DNA of 5,166 nt, from NCBI GenBank assembly GCA_013152215.1, contig JAADGT010000177.1, positions 1-5,166 on the forward strand, read 5' to 3'. Below the pieces are notes generated by a model, which ran no database searches, had not been told where the DNA came from, and saw only the letters and a list, made by a program, of their open reading frames with translations. Positions 1 to 3,934 of the stretch are shown piece after piece. Position 1 is the stretch's first letter; every line of letters starts with the position of its first letter. This stretch comes from Deltaproteobacteria bacterium (GTDB lineage Bacteria; Desulfobacterota; Deferrisomatia; Deferrisomatales; Deferrisomataceae). Made by a program: the position numbers and the translations under genes.

Positions 1-124
1 TGACCGGCTCCCCGGCCGCCATCAGGATCTCCAGCTCCCCGCCGGGCTCCACCTGCTCCAGGCCCATGCGCACCCGCACCATGGTCATGGGGCACACGTC
101 ACCGGTGATGTCCAACGTCTGCAT
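1..124 (-). CDS. TusA-family sulfurtransferase (sulfur carrier), 5' part only
   Basis: Only the first 41 codons are in the window; the gene runs off the left edge. The family is usually about 75-80 residues, so roughly half is visible. The translation starts MQTLDITGDVCPMTMVRV and continues to a GEPV motif at residues 38-41. The pattern of an N-terminal beta strand, D-x-x-G, V-C-P, a long helix and then a strand ending in GEP is typical of TusA/SirA-like proteins. Cys11 is the predicted persulfide-carrying residue. The classical motif is CPxP; here it is Cys-Pro-Met-Thr, a variant I associate with a separate TusA-like subgroup. TusA proteins pass sulfane sulfur between enzymes in the cytoplasm. 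The start is supported by AAGGAG at 131-136, six bases upstream of the ATG. The gene lies downstream of the siroheme reductase gene on the same strand, which suggests a shared role in sulfur handling. The identity is firm; the donor and acceptor partners are unknown. Confidence 0.88.
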   Translation of the reverse strand, partial: MQTLDITGDVCPMTMVRVRMGLEQVEPGGELEILMAAGEPV

Positions 125-149
125 GTTCGGCTCCTTCCCAGTAACTTCC

Positions 150-185
150 GCTAGGACGCTAGGAGGCTGGGGAAGCTAGGAGGCT
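150..185. repeat. Short direct repeats GCTAGGA (three copies)
   Basis: GCTAGGA occurs at 150-156, 158-164 and 175-181. The longer form GCTAGGAGGCT occurs at 158-168 and 175-185, 17 bp apart. The segment between them (GCTGGGGAA) looks like a degenerate copy, so the whole tract reads as a purine-rich array with a period of about 8 bp. It lies in the leader of the TusA-like gene, just upstream of its ribosome binding site. It codes for nothing recognisable. It could be a slipped-strand tandem array or a protein-binding array; the sequence does not decide between these. Confidence 0.6.
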
Positions 186-205
186 TGACCCCCCCGGACT
201 CCCAC

Positions 206-219
206 GCGTTTTAAGACGC
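206..219. promoter_or_regulatory. Imperfect palindrome in the reductase-tusA spacer
   Basis: The tract is GCGT-T-TTAA-G-ACGC: perfect outer arms of four bases around a TTAA centre, with one mismatched pair between. It lies about 80 bp upstream of the TusA-like start. It could be an operator for a dimeric regulator, but 14 bp of imperfect symmetry in a GC-rich genome is weak evidence. Apart from this and the repeats listed separately, the 125-340 spacer shows no gene, no convincing promoter and no U-tract terminator. Confidence 0.2.
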
Positions 220-290
220 CATGCCTCTTCGCCTCCCCCTCACGGTCCCGGGGGGCAAGGGGCCTGGTGAAGCACCGGGGGTGGCTCCAA

Positions 291-318
291 AGTTCCAGTT
301 TCTAGTCTCTGGTCTCTG
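291..318. repeat. Degenerate heptamer tandem repeat (four units)
   Basis: Four consecutive 7-bp units can be read: AGTTCCA, GTTTCTA, GTCTCTG and GTCTCTG. The last two are identical, and the first two diverge mainly by C/T and A/G changes. On the other strand this reads as a string of CAGAGAC/TAGAAAC units. It starts 23 bp past the stop codon of the siroheme reductase gene and is non-coding on the transcribed strand. The function is unknown; it may belong to the same class of short purine/pyrimidine-biased arrays as the GCTAGGA tract about 110 bp away. Confidence 0.6.
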
Positions 319-340
319 GCCCGCCGGAACCGGGCCCCTT

Positions 341-1279
341 CTACCGGAGCGGCTGGAACCGTTCCAAGGCCTCGGCGGTGATCGCGGTCCACTTGCCCCG
401 GTCCACCCCCTCGAGCACCTCGGCCTGGAACCGCTCGGGCCCGATCCGAAGGATGGTCTGCCCCAGGCGTTCCTTGGCCTCGCCGTTGTCCCGGTACCAG
501 GCCTTGATCCGCCCCACCGCCTCGATCGCCTCGGGCTCGGTGAGGAACTCCGCGATCTGGATCCCCACCTGCTTCACCCGCCCCCATCGGCCTCCGGCAA
601 ACAGGTGCAGCCCCGTGCGGCCCGCTCTCATGGCGGCCAAAGGGCACGCCTTGATGCAGTCTCCGCAGCTCACACACTCCTTCCGGTCCATACACGGCAG
701 CCCCTGCTCCATCTTCATCGCTGCCAGGTGGCAGGCCTCCACGCACACGCCGCAGCCTGTGCACGCTTTCGGATCGCACTCGGGCTGGGCCGCACCCACG
801 AGCCCCACGTCGTTCAACTGGGGCTTGGAGCAGCTGGAGGCGCACCCCGACACCCCCACCTTGAACTTGTGGGGCAACACCTCGGCGTCGTTGTACCGCT
901 GGTCGATCTCCCACGCGAGCTGAAACGTGTCCACGTTGCCGTGGGGGCACACGGTTCCGCGGCAGGCCGTGGTGGTACGCATCCGAGGGCCGCACCCAGC
1001 CAGCCCGATGCCGGCCTCGGCGAGCTCCCGGCGCAGGGCCTCGAACCCCTCCCCGGTCACCCCGGGGAGCTCCACCCCATACCGGGCCGTCAGGAGAATC
1101 TCCCCCCGGCCGTGCTTGCGGCACAGCCGGGCAAGGCTCTCGAGGGCGTCGGCCGTGAGCAGCCCCACCGGGATCCGAAGTCGAGCGGAGTACTCGTTCT
1201 CCCCCTTGGTCTTGATCATCCCGGTGAGCTGAGCCCCCAGGACCTTGGGCGTATAAAACTCGGACGGTTGCACGGACAT
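341..1279 (-). CDS. Siroheme sulfite/nitrite reductase-like protein with two [4Fe-4S] ferredoxin motifs (AsrC/Dsr-like)
   Basis: This 312-residue cytoplasmic protein resembles anaerobic sulfite reductase subunit C and the small Dsr-like proteins, which reduce sulfite to sulfide at a coupled siroheme-[4Fe-4S] centre. Residues ~15-85 form the ferredoxin-like half-domain, with LRIPVGLLTADAL and LLTARYGVELPGV. The siroheme-[4Fe-4S] domain follows, with Cys106-X4-Cys111 (ACRGTVCPHG) and Cys146-X3-Cys150 (SGCASSC). An inserted two-cluster ferredoxin has Cys173/176/179/183 and Cys202/205/208/212, each CxxCxxCxxxC; the second is followed by Pro, the first by His. The tail to 312 resembles the end of AsrC (about 337 residues). 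The ATG has GGGGAG at 1286-1291 and its own promoter upstream. No AsrA or AsrB partner is visible, so the electron donor is unknown. The usual first cysteine pair is C-X5-C, so the X4 spacing is notable. Sulfite is the likeliest substrate given the TusA neighbour; nitrite cannot be excluded. There is no signal peptide. Confidence 0.85.
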   Translation of the reverse strand: MSVQPSEFYTPKVLGAQLTGMIKTKGENEYSARLRIPVGLLTADALESLARLCRKHGRGEILLTARYGVELPGVTGEGFEALRRELAEAGIGLAGCGPRMRTTTACRGTVCPHGNVDTFQLAWEIDQRYNDAEVLPHKFKVGVSGCASSCSKPQLNDVGLVGAAQPECDPKACTGCGVCVEACHLAAMKMEQGLPCMDRKECVSCGDCIKACPLAAMRAGRTGLHLFAGGRWGRVKQVGIQIAEFLTEPEAIEAVGRIKAWYRDNGEAKERLGQTILRIGPERFQAEVLEGVDRGKWTAITAEALERFQPLR

Positions 1280-1318
1280 GGCACTCTCCCCATCGGCATA
1301 AAAGACAGGATGCCCGAG

Positions 1319-1347
1319 ATTATGACGCCCCTATTCTGCAGTGTCAA
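1319..1347 (-). promoter_or_regulatory. Strong sigma70-type promoter for the siroheme reductase gene
   Basis: On the minus strand a perfect -35 TTGACA (1342-1347) is separated by exactly 17 bp from CATAAT (1319-1324), which matches five of six -10 consensus bases. Transcription would start near 1312, giving a leader of about 33 nt before the ATG at 1279. The element lies in a markedly AT-rich island inside otherwise GC-rich DNA. This indicates that the reductase is transcribed independently of truD upstream, although no terminator separates the two. The start site was predicted from spacing and not observed. Confidence 0.8.
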
Positions 1348-1354
1348 GATAAAG

Positions 1355-1377
1355 TTTACATATCCTAATTTTTACAT
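1355..1377. promoter_or_regulatory. Direct repeat TTTACAT, possible activator site
   Basis: TTTACAT occurs at 1355-1361 and 1371-1377, a 16-bp period (ATGTAAA in the direction of the reductase gene). The pair sits 8-30 bp upstream of the -35 box, at about -43 to -65 from the predicted start, where activators commonly bind. The second copy begins right after the truD stop. It does not match FNR, CRP or NarL sites as I know them. The repeat is plain in the sequence; its regulatory role is inferred, and AT-rich composition alone could produce it. Confidence 0.4.
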
Positions 1378-1378
1378 T

Positions 1379-2416
1379 TTAGAGCATGAATCCGGCTGGG
1401 GCCCCTGTGATTTCTCTCATCACTGATGTGGCGAACGTGCCCGGAGGGCACACGAACTCCACTTCCGTGGCCGCGCCCCGCGGCCGCACCTCTACCCCCG
1501 CTAGAGGGATCCGCAGGGGCCGACGGGCTCCGGTCTCCCGGGCGAACAGCTCCTCCTCCAGGCCGAACGCATCGAGCACCCGCCCCTCTTCCCGAGCCAC
1601 CTCCCCCACGGGCCGGACCATCTTGCGGCCCCACAGGGGCCCGGTGGGCGCCACCTCAAAGCTCTCCACGCGTCCCGCCTCGGCCCGGGGGTCGGTGCAC
1701 ACGAACAGCCCGCCCGAGTCCGTCTTCCGGAGCACGTCCCCCTGCAGGGGGCGGTCCAGGGTGCCGGCTTCGAGGCGCCTCGCCAACACCTCGTTGAACA
1801 CCGCAGACTGGAGGGCCGACACCAGGAGGTCTCGCTTCCAGCGACCCGCTCGCATCTCGCCCCGGAGCACCCTCGTCCCTTGCAGGGCGTTGTCCCCCCT
1901 GGCTCCGAACCGCTGGGGTCCGAAGTAGTTGGGCACCCCCCAGGATCGTAGGATGGTCAGCACCCGCTCCACGGCCGCCGGATCCGCCCCCTCGACCACG
2001 ACCCGGAACCGGTTGGCCGCCAGATGGCCCAGCCGCAGCTTGTTGCGGTGGCGGGTGGCGGTGAGGACCCGGGCCCCCTCGGCCTCGAACGCGGCCCGCG
2101 CCGCTTCCGTGGGCACCCCGGTCACGGTGAACCCCTGGACCGCGGTGCAGCGCTTGTCCTTCATACCCGCGTAGCCCACGGCTGCCGGGCCGACGCCCAG
2201 CCGCCGGGCCACGGCCACCGCAAGGTCCCGGGTGCTCCGCCCTGCCCTCTCCACCCACAGGGCCGCGTGTTCGCCCTGCCCCCCGAACGGATACAGGGGC
2301 ACCTCCTCCACCCGAAACGTGTCCGGTCCCGGGGTCCACACCCCGCCTGCGGGCTCGGCCACGAGCCTCGGATAGTCGTAATCCCGGTACGGAGCCAGAG
2401 AGAGGTCGGTGCGCAT
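1379..2416 (-). CDS. truD: tRNA pseudouridine(13) synthase TruD
   Basis: TruD isomerises uridine 13 of tRNA to pseudouridine without cofactors. The product is 345 residues, close to the 349 of the E. coli enzyme. The N-terminal part has FRVEEVPLYPFGGQGEHAAL (34-53), typical of the family. The signature AGMKDKRCTAVQ (83-94) supplies the predicted catalytic Asp87. Further hallmarks are NRFRVVVEG (135-143), GVPNYFGPQRFG (160-171), SALQSAVFNEVLARR (200-214) and TGPLWGRKM (258-266). The middle segment between these is the TRUD-specific insertion domain. The ATG at 2416 is preceded by GAGGG at 2423-2427 with six bases between. The gene ends with TAA, and no intrinsic terminator follows before the promoter of the next gene. 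It looks like a complete, ordinary housekeeping gene with no functional tie to the sulfur genes downstream. Confidence 0.96.
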   Translation of the reverse strand: MRTDLSLAPYRDYDYPRLVAEPAGGVWTPGPDTFRVEEVPLYPFGGQGEHAALWVERAGRSTRDLAVAVARRLGVGPAAVGYAGMKDKRCTAVQGFTVTGVPTEAARAAFEAEGARVLTATRHRNKLRLGHLAANRFRVVVEGADPAAVERVLTILRSWGVPNYFGPQRFGARGDNALQGTRVLRGEMRAGRWKRDLLVSALQSAVFNEVLARRLEAGTLDRPLQGDVLRKTDSGGLFVCTDPRAEAGRVESFEVAPTGPLWGRKMVRPVGEVAREEGRVLDAFGLEEELFARETGARRPLRIPLAGVEVRPRGAATEVEFVCPPGTFATSVMREITGAPAGFML

Positions 2417-2699
2417 CCTGTGCCCTCGGAAGAAAGAACGGTTCTCGGTGCGTTGAACGGCCGTTTTCCCCTATGCTACCGTACCTCGGCACTGGCCGCA
2501 CCGTAGCCCGGACCGCTCGGGACGCTTTGCGCCGCAACCGTCGATCGCGCCCTCGGGCCGCACCCGGGTGCCAGGGGCCGCCACGCCGGCGACCCCGTCG
2601 GCGCCCCCCGGTTCGGGGCAGGCCCAGGGGCCCTGCGGCAAGGCCTCGGAATCGTCGGGTCGGGGCTCGGGACGGTTTCCGTATCCATGGGGGCTCTTG
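2417..2699. other. Divergent intergenic region between truD and the response regulator
   Basis: This 283-bp stretch has no gene I can support. Near truD are two small palindromes: AGAAC-G-GTTCT (2435-2445) and AACGGCCGTT (2456-2465). A weak plus-strand promoter may be TTGAAC (2453-2458), an 18-bp spacer and TACCGT (2477-2482). A minus-strand TAGCAT (2473-2478) could be a -10 for truD but lacks a matching -35. The remainder (about 2500-2690) is very GC-rich, with small hairpins CCCCG-GTT-CGGGG (2606-2618) and CAGGG-G-CCCTG (2625-2635). The response regulator frame stays open back to an ATG at 2568, but that stretch encodes only low-complexity Gly/Pro/Ser-rich sequence and is better read as leader. 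Confidence 0.35.
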
Positions 2700-3338
2700 A
2701 TGCCGATTCGCGTTCTCATCGCAGAGGATCAGCGCCTGTTGCGTCAGTGCTTCGAGGAGGTGCTGGCGCTCGACGACAGCCTCATGGTGGTGGCCACCGC
2801 CTCCGACGGTACGGAGGCGGTGGTCCTCACGCAGAAGCACCGACCCGACATCGTGCTGATGGACCTGGCGATGCCCCGATTGGACGGCATCCGGGCCACC
2901 CGGCTGATCCGGGAGCGGGTCCCCCACACCAAGGTGCTGATCCTATCCCTGCACGACGCCCCCACCAAGGTGGACCAGGCGATCAAGGCGGGGGCGTGCG
3001 GGTACGTGCTCAAGGACGTGGACCTGGACGAGCTCGTGCGCATCCTCAAGGCCGTGTACCACGGCGAGCAGATCCACTCACCGTTCCTGGCCGACCAGAA
3101 GCTCTCCCAGGCCCAGGACCCGGCCCGGTACGGTCTCACGGCCCGGGAGCTCAAGGTGCTGCGGTTCCTGGCCCGGGGCGACAACAACGCGGAGATCGCG
3201 GAGAAGCTGTGCGTTTCGGAGCAGACCGTCAAGAAGGAACTGGTGAGCCTGTTTGAGAAGCTCGGGGTCAAGAACCGAACCCAGGCCGCGGTGAAGGCCG
3301 TGCAGCTGGGGTTCGTGGAGTCCGAGGGGACCCCGTGA
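2700..3338 (+). CDS. NarL/FixJ-family two-component response regulator
   Basis: The 212-residue protein has a receiver domain (about 1-120) followed by a LuxR-type helix-turn-helix (about 143-205). It is expected to bind DNA when phosphorylated by a partner kinase. Receiver landmarks are the acidic pair Glu9-Asp10, the phosphorylation site Asp55 in IVLMDLAMP, Ser83 in LILSLHD and Lys105 in GYVLKD. The output domain shows LTARELKVLRFLARG, then NNAEIAEKLCVSEQTVKKEL and LFEKLGVKNRTQAAVKA, which are classical NarL/FixJ positions. I chose the ATG at 2700 because the receiver begins at once (MPIRVLIAED), total length matches the family, and the 44 codons available upstream are low-complexity. The ribosome site is weak (GGGGG at 2689-2693). 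No histidine kinase gene is visible, so its signal is unknown. It is probably cotranscribed with the flavoprotein 19 bp downstream. Confidence 0.95.
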   Translation: MPIRVLIAEDQRLLRQCFEEVLALDDSLMVVATASDGTEAVVLTQKHRPDIVLMDLAMPRLDGIRATRLIRERVPHTKVLILSLHDAPTKVDQAIKAGACGYVLKDVDLDELVRILKAVYHGEQIHSPFLADQKLSQAQDPARYGLTARELKVLRFLARGDNNAEIAEKLCVSEQTVKKELVSLFEKLGVKNRTQAAVKAVQLGFVESEGTP

Positions 3339-3357
3339 CGGCAGCAGGAGGACGGGT

Positions 3358-3912
3358 GTGATCCTGGGTGTGGTGGGGAGCGGCAGTAGCCCTTCCAACT
3401 CGAGGCGGCTGCTGGAGGAGGCCCTGGCCGGAGCGGCCGAGGCCCGGGCGGTGGAGCGACGGGTGGAGTGCCTGGCGGACCTGCGGTTCCGGGGGTGTGT
3501 CGGCTGTCGGGCCTGCCGGACCTACGCCGACGGGTGTGTGCTGCGGGACGACCTCACGCCGGTGCTCCGGGCCACGGCCGAGTGCCGCGCCCTGGTGCTC
3601 GCCACCCCCATCTACTACGGGTATGCGAGCGGCCTGTTCAAGTCGTACCTGGACCGGTGGTACTCGTTCCGGGACGCCGGCCGGAACCTACGGGTCCCTT
3701 CGGGTCGGCCTGCCCTGCTCATCGTCACCCAGGGTCATCCGGATCCGAAGGCCTACGCCTGGACCCTGGGTAGCCTGGAGAAGGTGCTGGCCGCGTACGG
3801 GTTCGAGCCCCGGGCCCTGGTGGCGACCGGGCTCGAAGAGGGCGGGGCGGTCGACCGCTCGCCCGAGCTTCTCGCCCGCGCCCGCGACCTGGGCCGGGCC
3901 CTGGCCGCCTGA
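3358..3912 (+). CDS. Flavodoxin-fold NAD(P)H-dependent FMN reductase, iron-sulfur flavoprotein type
   Basis: The 184-residue cytoplasmic protein has the NADPH-dependent FMN reductase fold. The N-terminal strand and FMN phosphate loop are visible as ILGVVGSGSSPSNSRRLLEE (2-21). The stretch ATPIYYGYASGLFKSYLDR (82-100) is the conserved flavin-site and dimer segment. Between them lies Cys47-X2-Cys50-X2-Cys53-X6-Cys60 followed by RDD. This matches the compact motif C-X2-C-X2-C-X4-7-C that binds a [4Fe-4S] cluster in archaeal iron-sulfur flavoproteins. Related proteins keep the cysteines without a proven cluster, so cluster binding is inferred. The likely role is electron transfer or reduction of quinones, flavins or other small oxidants; the substrate is unknown. 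The GTG start is supported by AGGAGG at 3346-3351, six bases upstream. It follows the response regulator by 19 bp and probably shares its transcript. Confidence 0.88.
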   Translation: MILGVVGSGSSPSNSRRLLEEALAGAAEARAVERRVECLADLRFRGCVGCRACRTYADGCVLRDDLTPVLRATAECRALVLATPIYYGYASGLFKSYLDRWYSFRDAGRNLRVPSGRPALLIVTQGHPDPKAYAWTLGSLEKVLAAYGFEPRALVATGLEEGGAVDRSPELLARARDLGRALAA

Positions 3913-3934
3913 CCCATTCCGCCGGTTCCGGCCC

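Noticed and set aside
263..279. Hairpin CCTGGTG-AAG-CACCGGG as a terminator after the reductase gene
   Set aside because: In the minus-strand transcript the stem has an A-C mismatch and there is no U-tract, so it is not a convincing intrinsic terminator.
221..1426. A 401-codon open frame on the plus strand opposite the siroheme reductase gene
   Set aside because: It is longer than the real gene, but its product is a His/Leu/Pro/Gly-rich sequence without domains. It is fully antisense to a well-supported coding region. GC-rich codon usage suppresses stops on the opposite strand.
2568..2699. N-terminal extension of 44 residues on the response regulator
   Set aside because: The extension is Gly/Pro/Ser-rich and lacks similarity to receiver domains; the ATG at 2700 places the receiver at the normal position and gives the family length.
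2473..2700. Small plus-strand open frame of 75 codons in the intergenic region
   Set aside because: It encodes mostly Arg/Pro, has no recognisable domain or ribosome site, and looks like a composition artefact.
1656..2927. A 423-codon minus-strand frame spanning truD, the intergenic region and the regulator start
   Set aside because: It crosses two confidently assigned genes in the wrong frame or strand and encodes Arg/Gly-rich low-complexity sequence.
3891..3934. Bidirectional terminator between the flavoprotein and CoA-transferase genes
   Set aside because: GGGCCGG (3891-3897) can pair with CCGGCCC (3928-3934), but the loop is about 30 bases and no T-tract follows on either strand; GC-rich DNA produces such matches by chance.
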